Shown: in pieces, positions 50,491 to 59,229 of the stretch
How the letters are laid out: every line of letters starts with the position of its first letter
Position numbering within the stretch: position 1 is the stretch's first letter
Assembly (NCBI RefSeq): GCF_002105535.1
Contig: NZ_CP015848.1
Coordinates: 2,008,856-2,072,855, forward strand
Direction: 5' to 3'
Source of the DNA: Magnetospirillum sp. ME-1
GTDB taxonomy: Bacteria > Pseudomonadota > Alphaproteobacteria > Rhodospirillales > Magnetospirillaceae
Length of the DNA: 64,000 nucleotides
The notes under the pieces: model-generated
What the model saw: the letters and a program-made list of their open reading frames with translations, nothing else
Database searches by the model: none
What the model was told of the DNA's origin: nothing
Translations under genes and position numbers: made by a program

Positions 50491-51444
50491 ATGCTTATCG
50501 GCGATTCCGATACCCTTGCCTTTCAAGACCCCGAGGACGTGTGCGCCAAGTCGCCGTTCCACGTTCTGGTGGTCGAGGACGACCTGGTCCATTTCACCTA
50601 TTGCGAACACGTCCTGCACAGCCTCTACGGCAAGGATCTGGTCCTGGAACGGGCGGTCGATTGCCAGGGCGCCATCGACCTGCTGAGCTCCGGCCGTTTC
50701 GATGTCTGCCTGCTGGATTACATGGTCAAGGGCGGCAACGCCAAGGATGTGCTGACCCGCATCGATTTCGGCATCATCGAGACGCCGGTGATCGTCATCA
50801 GCGCGCTGGACGACCGCGACACCATGCTCGACGCCCTGCGCTACGGCGCCGACGATTACGTGGTGAAGGGACGCTTCGCCGAAAGCGACCTGCACCGGGC
50901 GATTCAGTACGCCATCTATCGCAAGTACAAGGAAATGCGCCTGCGCCAGAGGGCGCTTTACGACCCGCTGACCGGATTGGCCAACCGCCACCTGTTCTTC
51001 GACCGCCTGGACGAGGTCCACCGTTTTTCCACCCGCCACGGCGAGAAATACGCGGTGATGGTGGTCGATCTCGACCGCCTGAAGCACGTCAACGACACCA
51101 AGGGCCACGAGGCCGGCGATCGCTATATCCGCGCCGCCGCCAACGCCCTGGTCTGCTCCATGCGCTCCAGCGACACGGTGGCGCGGGCCGGCGGCGACGA
51201 GTTCGTGGCCATCTTGAAGAACATCCGCGACAAGCAGAGCCTGATGCGGCTGTGCGGCGTGGTGAAGGACAACATCGCCGCCAAGGCCGCCGCCGAGGAG
51301 GATCTGCCCGGCCCGCTCACCTGCTCCATCGGCATCGCCGTCAATCCCGACGACACCGAAACCCCGGCCGAGATGCTGCGCCTGGCCGATGCCGCCATGT
51401 ATCAGGTCAAGCGCCAGGGCGGCAACGGCTTCCGCTTCGCCTGA
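50491..51444 (+). CDS. response regulator with GGDEF domain (diguanylate cyclase)
   Basis: A 317-residue protein. The N-terminal receiver (about 20-145) has an intact Asp in VCLLDYMVKGG and Lys in DDYVVKGRF. The C-terminal GGDEF domain (about 155-315) has the active motif RAGGDEFVAI and PLTGLANRHLFFDRLDE at its start, so it should make c-di-GMP when phosphorylated. The I-site pattern RxxD is not evident just before GGDEF. The ATG has GGGGGA eight bases upstream; an upstream start at 50425 is less likely. The pseudo-receiver gene upstream may be functionally linked. Confidence 0.93.
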   Translation: MLIGDSDTLAFQDPEDVCAKSPFHVLVVEDDLVHFTYCEHVLHSLYGKDLVLERAVDCQGAIDLLSSGRFDVCLLDYMVKGGNAKDVLTRIDFGIIETPVIVISALDDRDTMLDALRYGADDYVVKGRFAESDLHRAIQYAIYRKYKEMRLRQRALYDPLTGLANRHLFFDRLDEVHRFSTRHGEKYAVMVVDLDRLKHVNDTKGHEAGDRYIRAAANALVCSMRSSDTVARAGGDEFVAILKNIRDKQSLMRLCGVVKDNIAAKAAAEEDLPGPLTCSIGIAVNPDDTETPAEMLRLADAAMYQVKRQGGNGFRFA

Positions 51445-51457
51445 TCCCGCACCCGTC

Positions 51458-52525
51458 TTATGCCGGGACCTCGGACCTGGGCGCGATGATGTCCAGGGTT
51501 TCCTGCAGCTGCGCCCGCTGGTCGCGCACGGTGGCGGCCTGGTCCGGCAGCCCCAGGGCAGTCAGGATGGCCGCCATGCTGTCCAGGGTGACGATCAGCG
51601 ACGGCACCGCGTGGATGGGGTCGATACCCACCACCTCGTGGAACAGGTCGACGGCCTCGAGCGAACGGTCGAGACCCTCCTTGTATCGTCCCGCATCGTG
51701 GCAACGCCCCGCCAGATTCCCGATGGCCTGGGCCAGGGCAAGGCGATGAGCGGCATCATCCGCCTTGAACAGCATGCGGGCAAGATCCGCCGCTTCCGAG
51801 GCATGGGCCAGGGCCTTGTCGGTCTGCCCCGAACCGGCCAGGGCCGACGAGGCCTGCTGCAGGGTCAGCGCCAGCAGCTGGATCACCGCGGCCGGCGGCG
51901 ATTCGCCGAACAGGCCGATCAGCAGGCGGCGGGTGTCGATGGCCTCGGGCCACAGGCCGATTTCGGTAAAGGCCATGGCGGCGCGGTGCAGAGCCTCGAC
52001 CATGGAGCCGAGGAATTGCTGACCCACCTCGCCGCCGCCACGAAACACTTCCACCGCCTGGGCCAGTTCATCCACCGTGCCGGCGGTATCGCCGCACCGC
52101 ATCTTCAGTCCGGCCAGGTTGATCAGCGACGAAACCAGCACGTAACGGGCCTGGTCGGGGCGGCTTTCCATGGCCTGGCGGGCGTGCTCCACCGCGTCGG
52201 CACCCACCGCCTGCGCCTCTTCCAGATGGGAGGCCTCGGCCAGCAGGTTGGATTGGGAATTGAGCAGCGAGGCCAGTTGCACCCCATAGGATTCGGGCTG
52301 GGCCGAGGCCAGGGCGCGGTACAGCGCCAGCGATTCGGAAACCGCCAGCAGACCGGCATCGGCATCGCCGCCGGCGATCTGCAGGTTGCCCAGTTGCCAC
52401 AGGCATTCGGCATGGGCGGGATAGATGATGCCGGGATCGAATTCCAGACGGCGGCGGAAGTCGGCGGCCAGGGCGCCTAGGCGCGCAATCTCGGCGCCGG
52501 AACTGGCGGGCTCTAACGTGGTCAA
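51458..52525 (-). CDS. TPR-like helical repeat protein
   Basis: A 355-residue, almost wholly helical protein with repeated pairs of helices of TPR character, for example AECLWQLGNLQIAGGDADAG, SSLINLAGLKMRCGDTAGTV and QAIGNLAGRCHDAGRYKEGL, each about 34-42 residues. No catalytic domain and no signal peptide are seen, so it is probably a cytoplasmic scaffold. The TTG start has GGGGAG eight bases upstream and fits best; GTG 52567 is the alternative. It converges with the REC-GGDEF gene (13-base gap). Confidence 0.72.
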   Translation of the reverse strand: MTTLEPASSGAEIARLGALAADFRRRLEFDPGIIYPAHAECLWQLGNLQIAGGDADAGLLAVSESLALYRALASAQPESYGVQLASLLNSQSNLLAEASHLEEAQAVGADAVEHARQAMESRPDQARYVLVSSLINLAGLKMRCGDTAGTVDELAQAVEVFRGGGEVGQQFLGSMVEALHRAAMAFTEIGLWPEAIDTRRLLIGLFGESPPAAVIQLLALTLQQASSALAGSGQTDKALAHASEAADLARMLFKADDAAHRLALAQAIGNLAGRCHDAGRYKEGLDRSLEAVDLFHEVVGIDPIHAVPSLIVTLDSMAAILTALGLPDQAATVRDQRAQLQETLDIIAPRSEVPA

Positions 52526-52568
52526 AATGGCTTCTCCCCTCGCGAGGCCCCTTCTGGGCCCGGACACA

Positions 52569-52594
52569 CCCCCGAGCGCACGCGCTCGCGGGGG
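52569..52594 (-). terminator. terminator-like hairpin after the EipB-like gene
   Basis: CCCCCGAGCG and CGCTCGCGGGGG form a long GC stem with one bulge, 19 bases past the stop. On the minus strand it is followed by TGTGTCC, a weak T-tract. Confidence 0.45.
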
Positions 52595-52612
52595 TAGTCT
52601 AGGCCATCGTGG

Positions 52613-53419
52613 TTAACACTTCGTTCGAGGCAGGATCTCGATGGATTCAAGACGCCCCTTCAGGCTGAAGGTCTTGAATATCTGCTCGATATCCTCGGCC
52701 ACGCCGTTGGCGTGATAGTTGAGCGACATCTCGAATTCCGGAAGCGGGTCGGTGCTGCCCATGGGGAAGAACGCCATGCGCATGGGCCAGGCCGGGGAAT
52801 TGAGCAACGGGCTGACCACCGCGGCGGATTGCGGCGCCATGGCCCGGCCGATCTGGGCGCTGGTCTCCAGCGCGCCCTCCTCGCCCTGTCCGTCGAACAG
52901 CGGCCGCGCCAGGATGCGGCCGCCCTTGTTGGCGGTCTCGATCAGGCGGATGGTGTGGGCGGTGGGAAACAGCGTCCCCTTGGGCAGCTTGATGGTCCGC
53001 GCCTCGGGGCGGGTGTAGCTGGCGATGCCGCCCTGCCCCACGCCCTTGAGCTTGGCCGAGCCCTCCACCTCCTCGGTCACCTGCCCCTCGCGCGACTGGC
53101 GCACCCGGAAGCGGTAATTGAGGCCGTCCTTGGATTCCCAGCCCAGGAAGTCGGTGGTGGTCGCCACCTGCCCCCCCTCGGAATAGGCATAGGTGATCAC
53201 CAGCCGGAATTCGGTGATCCAGCCGTCGCAGGCATCGATGAACTGATAGGTCCAGGCGCCGTTGGCATTGGCCATGCCGCTGCCCGAGCGCGAAGCCGAC
53301 AATCCCATGCGATAGGTGGCGCGATGGGAGGCCAGATCGGCGGCCCACGCCGCCTCGGCCCCGACGATCGCCAATGCGGAGACGAGGCACCCCGACACCA
53401 CCCCAATACTGCGCTTCAT
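52613..53419 (-). CDS. EipB-family (DUF1849) envelope-integrity protein
   Basis: A 268-residue periplasmic protein with signal peptide (about 1-27, ending AEAAWAA). The DUF1849 body starts LASHRATYRMGLSASRSGSG; it includes WTYQFIDACDGWITEFRLV and ends EILPRTKC. The two cysteines (in ACDGW and at the C-terminal KC) match the disulphide pair known in Brucella EipB, which maintains envelope integrity. It diverges from the small EGTLS-motif genes. Confidence 0.88.
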   Translation of the reverse strand: MKRSIGVVSGCLVSALAIVGAEAAWAADLASHRATYRMGLSASRSGSGMANANGAWTYQFIDACDGWITEFRLVITYAYSEGGQVATTTDFLGWESKDGLNYRFRVRQSREGQVTEEVEGSAKLKGVGQGGIASYTRPEARTIKLPKGTLFPTAHTIRLIETANKGGRILARPLFDGQGEEGALETSAQIGRAMAPQSAAVVSPLLNSPAWPMRMAFFPMGSTDPLPEFEMSLNYHANGVAEDIEQIFKTFSLKGRLESIEILPRTKC

Positions 53420-53640
53420 CCAATCCTCCGACGGGAAATCCCGCGATCATTATACACCGGCCGCGTCCGCCCACCAGAACAGACCGGGCCCGGCAGAATT
53501 TTCCTGGCCGTCCCGGCAGGAATTTCCCGGCCGCGCGGCCCTCCACCCGCCAATTGCCCGGTTTTCCACCGCTTTGGCATGGCACGCAACCTGCATCTTA
53601 GACATTGGGTTCGGGTCCAGGATTTTGGAGGAGGTGGCGA

Positions 53641-53901
53641 ATGACATTCGAATTTTCACCCGACTGGATGGAAGCCCTGCTGCGGTCCCCCGATGTCGCC
53701 TCGACCGTCATGGGCCCATCGCCGCTGTCGCCGCCCGCCGCGCCGCCCGCCCACCCCAACGCCAGGCAAGTGGCCGCCCTGGTCGGCGAACTGTTCGCCG
53801 AAGGCACCCTGTCCGCCGAACAGTTCCACACCCTGCTGGCCGCCCCCGAACTGGAACCCTATCGCCACGTCCCCCTGCAACCCGCCGACAAGACGCCATG
53901 A
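53641..53901 (+). CDS. small protein with EGTLS motif (first of a tandem pair)
   Basis: An 86-residue cytoplasmic-type protein of unknown function. A Pro/Ala-rich stretch (about 24-40) precedes a helical segment, LVGELFAEGTLSAEQFHTLL, then APELEPYRH. The same pattern (ELxxEGTLSxxxF, then P-x-EL-x-P) occurs in the next gene. GGAGGAGG lies eight bases before the ATG, an excellent ribosome binding site. The stop overlaps the next start as ATGA, so the two are translationally coupled. I do not recognise a family. Confidence 0.8.
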   Translation: MTFEFSPDWMEALLRSPDVASTVMGPSPLSPPAAPPAHPNARQVAALVGELFAEGTLSAEQFHTLLAAPELEPYRHVPLQPADKTP

Positions 53902-54383
53902 ATATCGGATCGACCCTTCTCCGCCTGTTCTCCGACCGCCCGCCGTCCGAAGCGCAGCGCGTTGAGCCGCGCCTGGGCAACGGGGTCGAGAAACAGTCTG
54001 TCGCCGAAAAGCCGGCCGAGCCCCTGGTCGCCCTGCCGCCGCCTTCGGCCCCGGCCGAGCCGCGCTTCGACCTGCGCAACATCTCGCCCAAGGAATTCGC
54101 CGACGTCACCCACGAGCTCTACATGGAGGGCACGCTGTCCTGGGACGAGTTCCAGATGATCGGCTTTCCCACCGAGCTCCACCCCCGCTACGACGAGACC
54201 ATCGGCGCACTGACCGGCGAACCGGCCCGCCCCGACCACCCCAAGGACATGCTGGCCCGCTGGGAATCCCGCGTCGAATTCGAGCGCCGCTACAACCCCG
54301 ACGCCGATCAGGTCCGCATCGCCGAAAACGCCCTGGCCAAGCTCAGCTGGCAGAACCAGCCGCCGGTGAAGATGAGCGCCTGA
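53898..54383 (+). CDS. protein with EGTLS motif (second of a tandem pair)
   Basis: A 161-residue protein of unknown function. A variable Pro/Glu-rich N-terminus (1-60) is followed by a conserved-looking block: RFDLRNISPKEFADVTHEL, then YMEGTLSWDEFQMIGFPTEL and HPRYDETIGALTGE. A helical C-terminus follows (PKDMLARWESRVEFERRYNP). It lacks a signal peptide and membrane segments. The block repeats the pattern of the preceding gene, so the pair looks like a duplication that diverged. Confidence 0.8.
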   Translation: MNIGSTLLRLFSDRPPSEAQRVEPRLGNGVEKQSVAEKPAEPLVALPPPSAPAEPRFDLRNISPKEFADVTHELYMEGTLSWDEFQMIGFPTELHPRYDETIGALTGEPARPDHPKDMLARWESRVEFERRYNPDADQVRIAENALAKLSWQNQPPVKMSA

Positions 54384-54393
54384 GGCGCTGCTC

Positions 54394-54704
54394 TTGGGCT
54401 CCGCCCAAACCCGCCAAAGGGCGCGGCCCTTTGGGAACCCTACGTACCCACCCCGTCATGGCCGGGCATCGTCCCGGCCATCCACGCGGATCCGCTGGAA
54501 TGCCTTATGAAGCAATCGTCCCCGCGGATGGGCATGGATGCCCGGAACAAGTCCGGGCACGACGACACCAGAACTTGGTGGTGAAAAAACCCATCCGCTA
54601 GCACCCAGGCAATTAAACCGGACAGAAGTGGATCAAGTCCGGGCATGACGAGCCAACGACGTCCCAAAGGGCTCGGCCCTTTGGCGGGTTTGGGCTCCGC
54701 CCAT
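54394..54704. repeat. inverted-repeat-flanked intergenic element (MITE-like)
   Basis: Two 43-base arms, 54394-54436 and 54662-54704, are inverted copies with 36 of 43 positions identical (arm core CCCAAAGGG...GCGGGTTTGGGC). Between them lie further palindromes: GCCGGGCATCGTCCCGGC (54461-54478) and GCCCGGAACAAGTCCGGGC (54541-54559), plus GTCCGGGCATGACG. No protein gene is seen. It looks like a non-autonomous mobile or dispersed palindromic element. Confidence 0.65.
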
Positions 54705-54705
54705 G

Positions 54706-54728
54706 AAAAAGGGGGCCTTAGCCCCCTT
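54706..54728 (-). terminator. Rho-independent terminator of aspS
   Basis: Eight-base arms AAGGGGGC (54709-54716) and GCCCCCTT (54721-54728) with loop CTTA lie 26 bases past the stop. On the minus strand the hairpin runs into T5. Confidence 0.85.
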
Positions 54729-54754
54729 CCTCACATCGACAGGATCGAAGAGCC

Positions 54755-56551
54755 TCAGCCCTCCTTGACCTCTTTCTTCGGCTTGGGCAGGTCCACCTTG
54801 AGGTGGAGTTCGCGCAGGCGTTCCATGGTGACCTCGGCGGGGGCCTGCATCAGGAGGTCCTGGGCCTGCTGGTTCATGGGGAACAGGATGATCTCGCGGA
54901 TATTGGGCTGGTCGGCCAGCAGCATGACGATGCGGTCGACGCCGGGCGCCGAGCCGCCGTGGGGGGGCGCGCCGAACTTGAAGGCGTTGAGCATGCCGCC
55001 GAAATGCTCTTCCACGTGGGCGGCGGAATAGCCGGCGATCTCGAAGGCCTTGTACATGATGTCGGGGCGGTGGTTACGGATGGCGCCCGACGACAGTTCC
55101 ACGCCGTTGCAGACGATGTCGTACTGATAGGCCTTGATGGTCAGCGGGTCCTGGTTCAGCAGCGCGTCCATCTCGCCCTGGGGCATGGAGAACGGGTTGT
55201 GGGAGAACTCGACCAGACCGGTCTCTTCGTTCAGCTCGTACATGGGGAAGTCCACGGTCCAGCAGAACTTGAAGACGTCCTTTTCCAGGAGATCCAGCTC
55301 GTTGCCGATCTTGGTGCGGACGAGGCCGGCGAACTTGGCGGCCGCCAGTTCCTTGTCGCAGGCGAAGAACACCGCGTCGCCGTCCTTCAGGTTGGCGGCG
55401 GCCTTGATGGCCTCGACCCGGGCGGGCTCCAGGTTCTTGGCGATGGGGCCCTTGGGACCGTCGGCGGCGAACTGGATGTAGCCCAGGCCGCCGGCGCCGT
55501 TCTCGCGCGCCCAGTCGTTGAGCTTGTCGAACCACGAGCGCGGCTGGCCGGCCGCGCCCGGCGCGGGGATGGCGCGCACCACGTTGCCCTTGTCCACCAG
55601 CTTGGCGAACAGGCCGAAGCCCGAGCCGCGGAAGGGCTCGGTGACGTCGGCGATGATGATGGGATTGCGCAGGTCGGGCTTGTCCGAGCCGTATTTCAGC
55701 ATGGAATCGGCATAGGTGATGCGCGGGAACGGCGCGGGCGTGACGGCGCGGCCCTTGCCGAATTCCTTGAACACGCCTTCCAGCACCGGCTCGATGGCGG
55801 CGAAGACGTCGTCCTGGGTGACGTAGCTCATCTCGAAGTCGAGCTGGTAGAACTCGCCCGGGCTACGGTCGGCGCGGCCCGCCTCGTCGCGGAAGCAGGG
55901 GGCGATCTGGAAGTACTTGTCGAAGCCGGCGACCATGAGCAGCTGCTTGAACTGCTGCGGTGCCTGGGGCAGGGCGTAGAACTTGCCGGGGTGCAGGCGC
56001 GACGGCACCAGATAGTCGCGGGCACCTTCCGGGCTGCTGGCGGTCAGGATCGGGGTCTGGAACTCGGTGAAGCCCTGGCCGATCATGGCTTGGCGCAGAT
56101 AGGCGATGACCTTGGAGCGCAGCATCATATTGGCGTGCACGTCGTCGCGGCGCAGGTCGAGGAAGCGGTACTTGAGGCGCATGTCCTCGGGGTATTCCTG
56201 GTCGCCGGCCACCTGGATGGGCAGCACGTCGGCGATGGACTGGATCTGCACCTCGGCCACCTGCAGCTCGATCTCGCCGGTGGGCAGGCGGGGATTGACG
56301 GTCTCGGCCGAGCGCTTGACCACCTTGCCGGTGACGGTGATGACGCTTTCGGGCCGGGCCTTTTCCAGGGTGGCGAAGACCGGGCTGGACACGTCGATGA
56401 CGCACTGGGTCAGGCCGTAATGGTCGCGCAGGTCGACGAACAGCAGATTGCCGTGGTCGCGCTTGCGATGAACCCAGCCGGACAGCCGAGCCTGGATGCC
56501 GGCATCCGCCGCCTTCAACTGACCGCAGGTGTGTGACCGATAGACGTGCAT
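54755..56551 (-). CDS. aspS: aspartyl-tRNA synthetase
   Basis: A 598-residue bacterial-type class II synthetase. The N-terminal OB-fold anticodon domain ([20 protein letters not shown]) is followed by motif 2 ([19 protein letters not shown]), the bacterial GAD insertion (about 290-425) and motif 3 ([18 protein letters not shown]). Many alphaproteobacteria use a non-discriminating form that also charges tRNA-Asn, with GatCAB; this cannot be settled here. The start [10 protein letters not shown] has GAGGG just upstream, and the family begins there. Confidence 0.97.
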   Translation of the reverse strand: MHVYRSHTCGQLKAADAGIQARLSGWVHRKRDHGNLLFVDLRDHYGLTQCVIDVSSPVFATLEKARPESVITVTGKVVKRSAETVNPRLPTGEIELQVAEVQIQSIADVLPIQVAGDQEYPEDMRLKYRFLDLRRDDVHANMMLRSKVIAYLRQAMIGQGFTEFQTPILTASSPEGARDYLVPSRLHPGKFYALPQAPQQFKQLLMVAGFDKYFQIAPCFRDEAGRADRSPGEFYQLDFEMSYVTQDDVFAAIEPVLEGVFKEFGKGRAVTPAPFPRITYADSMLKYGSDKPDLRNPIIIADVTEPFRGSGFGLFAKLVDKGNVVRAIPAPGAAGQPRSWFDKLNDWARENGAGGLGYIQFAADGPKGPIAKNLEPARVEAIKAAANLKDGDAVFFACDKELAAAKFAGLVRTKIGNELDLLEKDVFKFCWTVDFPMYELNEETGLVEFSHNPFSMPQGEMDALLNQDPLTIKAYQYDIVCNGVELSSGAIRNHRPDIMYKAFEIAGYSAAHVEEHFGGMLNAFKFGAPPHGGSAPGVDRIVMLLADQPNIREIILFPMNQQAQDLLMQAPAEVTMERLRELHLKVDLPKPKKEVKEG

Positions 56552-56734
56552 GAAACCCTCGTACGCGATGCGCCAATTCAAAGCGGGAAGAAGGCATCCC
56601 GGGCCGTATTTTGTCAAGGCGGGATAACCCAATATTTACGAGTCGGGCGGCAAACTCGTTCCTGCAACCCGACCGGAGCGTGGACGGGATGCCGGCGGCC
56701 AGAAGGTCGCTGACTCTTGCCAGGATGGTGAGCC

Positions 56735-57328
56735 ATGACGCACGACGCTACAGGTATGCGCGCCCTTCTGCGCAATCTCGATTCCCGCAGCCGCGACGTG
56801 GTCGCCCGCACCCTTGGGGTGCTGGGGTGCCGGACGCTGCGCGTCTCCGACCTGGACGCCCCCCTGGACGGGTCCGAGATGATCGACCTTCTGGTGATGG
56901 ACGCCGATTCCGACGTAGAGGCCACCTGCGCCCTGGTCCGCGACATGCGCAGAGGCATCGGGACCGAAAACGCCTTCGCGGTGACGGTGCTGATGACCTC
57001 GCTGGCCCAGACCGAGCATCTGGCCCGCCTGCTCGATTGCGGCCCCGACGCCATCCTGGAAAAGCCCGTCGATCCGGTGAAGGTGGCCGAGCGCATCACC
57101 GAGCTGACCCGCAAGCGCCGCTGCTTCGTGGTCACCGAAACCTATGTGGGCCCCGACCGCCGGGCGCGGGGCATGCGGCCCGGCTCGCCGCCCGCGTCGC
57201 GGGTTCCGGTGCCCAATCCCTTGCGAGAAACCACGCTGTCGGGCATGAGCCGCGAGGAATTGCGCGACCTGATCCGCACCACGCGCGAGGCTTTGGACCG
57301 CAAGCGCTCGGGATACGCCATCGCTTGA
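56735..57328 (+). CDS. receiver-domain protein with GPDRR linker
   Basis: A 197-residue protein. The receiver fold covers about 8-128 with the phospho-acceptor Asp56 (DLLVMDADSD) and Lys110 (AILEKPVD) retained, though the first acidic pair is missing (RNLDS). It is followed by FVVTETYVGPDRR (131-143) and VPVPNPLRET, the same linker as in the pseudo-receiver at 49452, then a short helical tail. There is no output domain, so it is probably a signalling adaptor. It stands between aspS (divergent) and rnd. Confidence 0.83.
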   Translation: MTHDATGMRALLRNLDSRSRDVVARTLGVLGCRTLRVSDLDAPLDGSEMIDLLVMDADSDVEATCALVRDMRRGIGTENAFAVTVLMTSLAQTEHLARLLDCGPDAILEKPVDPVKVAERITELTRKRRCFVVTETYVGPDRRARGMRPGSPPASRVPVPNPLRETTLSGMSREELRDLIRTTREALDRKRSGYAIA

Positions 57329-57368
57329 GAAGCCGCCCGCTTGCCGGATCGCCCGCCAGGGTGTATCT

Positions 57369-58577
57369 GTGGCAGCCATGCCGATGATCTCCGACACCGA
57401 GTCGCTTGCGGCGTTCTGCCGCCGACTGAAATCCGCCCCGTTCGTCACCGTCGACACCGAATTCATGCGGGAGAAGACGTACTGGCCGCAGCTCTGCCTG
57501 GTGCAGGTCGCCGGCCCCGACGAGGCACGCGCCATCGATCCCCTGGCCCCGGGCATGGACCTGGCGCCGCTGTTCGAGCTGATGGCCGACACCAATGTCT
57601 TGAAGGTGTTCCACGCCGCCCGCCAGGACGTGGAAATCTTCCTGCATCTGGCCGACGCCATCCCGACCCCCATCTTCGACACCCAGATCGCCGCCATGGT
57701 CTGCGGCTTCGGCGACGCGGTGGGCTACGAGACCCTGGCCTCGCAGTTGGCCAAGGCCCGCATCGACAAATCCATGCGCTTCACCGACTGGTCCATGCGG
57801 CCGCTTTCGGAAAAGCAGGTGCAATACGCGCTGGCCGACGTCACCCATCTGCGCGTCGCTTATGAAAAGCTGGTGCGCAAGCTGGAACGGAACGGCCGCA
57901 TCGAGTGGCTGGCCGAGGAAATGGCCCTGCTGACCGAGCCCGGCACCTATCGGGTGGACCCGGAGAACGCCTGGCGGCGGTTGAAGCCCCGCTCCACCTC
58001 GCCCCGCTTCCTCGGCGTCTTGAAGGAACTGGCCGCCTGGCGCGAGCGCGAGGCCCAGGACCGCGACCTGCCGCGCCAGCGCATCCTGCGTGACGAGACC
58101 CTGACCGAGATCGCCGCCCATCATCCCACCGACACCGCCGAGCTGGGCCGTACGCGCGGCATCGGCAAGGGCCTGGTGGAAGGCAAGATGGGCCAGGCCA
58201 TCCTGGAGGCGGTCAAGCGCGGCATGGCCCTGCCCGAATCCGAATGCCCCAAGCCCGGTGACCGGGTGGACGTGCCCAAGGGCCTGGGCCCGGTGGTCGA
58301 GCTGTTGAAGGTGCTCTTGAAGATGAAGTGCGACGAGCACGGGGTGGCGGGCAAGCTGATCGCCAATTCCGCCGATATCGACGCCATCGCCGCTGACGAC
58401 AACGCCGACGTTCCCGCCCTGCACGGCTGGCGGCGCGAGCTGTTCGGCGAGGACGCGCTGAAGCTCAAGCACGGCCGCCTGGGCCTGGGCTTCTGCACCG
58501 ACGGACGCCGGCTGCGCACCGTGCCCATCGAGCCGGTGGAAGCCTGTGCCGAGGCCGAACCGGCGGCGGCCGACTGA
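57369..58577 (+). CDS. rnd: ribonuclease D
   Basis: A 402-residue 3'-5' exonuclease. The DEDDy motifs are VTVDTEFMREKTYWPQLCLV (Exo I), VFHAARQDVEIF (Exo II) and YALADVTHL (Exo III). An HRDC domain follows at about 215-290 (ELAAWREREAQDRDLPRQRI). It matures tRNA and other stable RNAs. GTG 57369 has AGGG seven bases upstream; ATG 57378 or 57384 are alternatives. The next gene overlaps its end. Confidence 0.94.
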   Translation: MAAMPMISDTESLAAFCRRLKSAPFVTVDTEFMREKTYWPQLCLVQVAGPDEARAIDPLAPGMDLAPLFELMADTNVLKVFHAARQDVEIFLHLADAIPTPIFDTQIAAMVCGFGDAVGYETLASQLAKARIDKSMRFTDWSMRPLSEKQVQYALADVTHLRVAYEKLVRKLERNGRIEWLAEEMALLTEPGTYRVDPENAWRRLKPRSTSPRFLGVLKELAAWREREAQDRDLPRQRILRDETLTEIAAHHPTDTAELGRTRGIGKGLVEGKMGQAILEAVKRGMALPESECPKPGDRVDVPKGLGPVVELLKVLLKMKCDEHGVAGKLIANSADIDAIAADDNADVPALHGWRRELFGEDALKLKHGRLGLGFCTDGRRLRTVPIEPVEACAEAEPAAAD

Positions 58578-59229
58578 CTTGGCCGGACTCGGCTATTCCG
58601 ACGCAAGACTTGGGGCCGCCCAGGCCGCCTCGCAAGCCTTCGCCCAGGGCAAGGGCCTGGCCGGGGCCGCCCGCGCCGCCATCGCCGCCACCGATTCCTT
58701 TTTCGACCGGGTCCGCCGGGCGCTGAACCTGGACGAACAGGTGAAGCGCCAAGCCTGTGCCGCCGGCTGCGCCTGGTGCTGCCATCAGATCGTCGCCGTC
58801 TCGGCCGCCGAGTTGGAGCTGGTGAGTGAGGCCATCGCCGCCAAGCCGCCGGAAGCCCGCGCCGCCATCGCCGCCCGCGCAAGGCAAGCGGCGGCCAAGG
58901 GCGCCGGCCTCGAGCAGCGGCAATGGTGGACGGCGCGCATCCGCTGTCCGCTGCTGGAAGACGACGGTCTGTGCGGCATCCACGAAGCCCGGCCGCTGCC
59001 GTGCCGCGCCCACAATTCCGCCGATGCCGAGGCCTGCCGCCGGTCCTACCAGGGCGAGGCGGTGCGCACCCCGGTGCTGGCGGCGCAGCAGGGTGTCTGG
59101 GCCCATGGCCAGATGGGGCTGCTGGAGGCTCTGTTGAAGGAAAAGCGCCCGGCCGAGGCGATGAATCTGGCCCTGGCGGTCGATGACCTGCTCAGGCGGT
59201 CGCCGGCATCGTCTTCGGCAGACGGATAA
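58546..59229 (+). CDS. YkgJ-family cysteine-cluster protein
   Basis: A 227-residue protein (from GTG) with a zinc- or iron-chelating cysteine cluster: CAAGCAWCCHQ (about 71-81), then RCPLLEDDGLCGIHEARPLP with CRAH, and a final ADAEAC. The pattern C-x3-C-x2-CC...C...C-x-IH-x-RP-x-x-CR is the YkgJ hallmark. Its function is not established. The GTG start overlaps rnd by 32 bases; TTG 58579 just after the rnd stop is an alternative. Its 3' end overlaps the convergent histidine kinase gene by 38 bases. Confidence 0.85.
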   Translation: MPRPNRRRPTDLAGLGYSDARLGAAQAASQAFAQGKGLAGAARAAIAATDSFFDRVRRALNLDEQVKRQACAAGCAWCCHQIVAVSAAELELVSEAIAAKPPEARAAIAARARQAAAKGAGLEQRQWWTARIRCPLLEDDGLCGIHEARPLPCRAHNSADAEACRRSYQGEAVRTPVLAAQQGVWAHGQMGLLEALLKEKRPAEAMNLALAVDDLLRRSPASSSADG

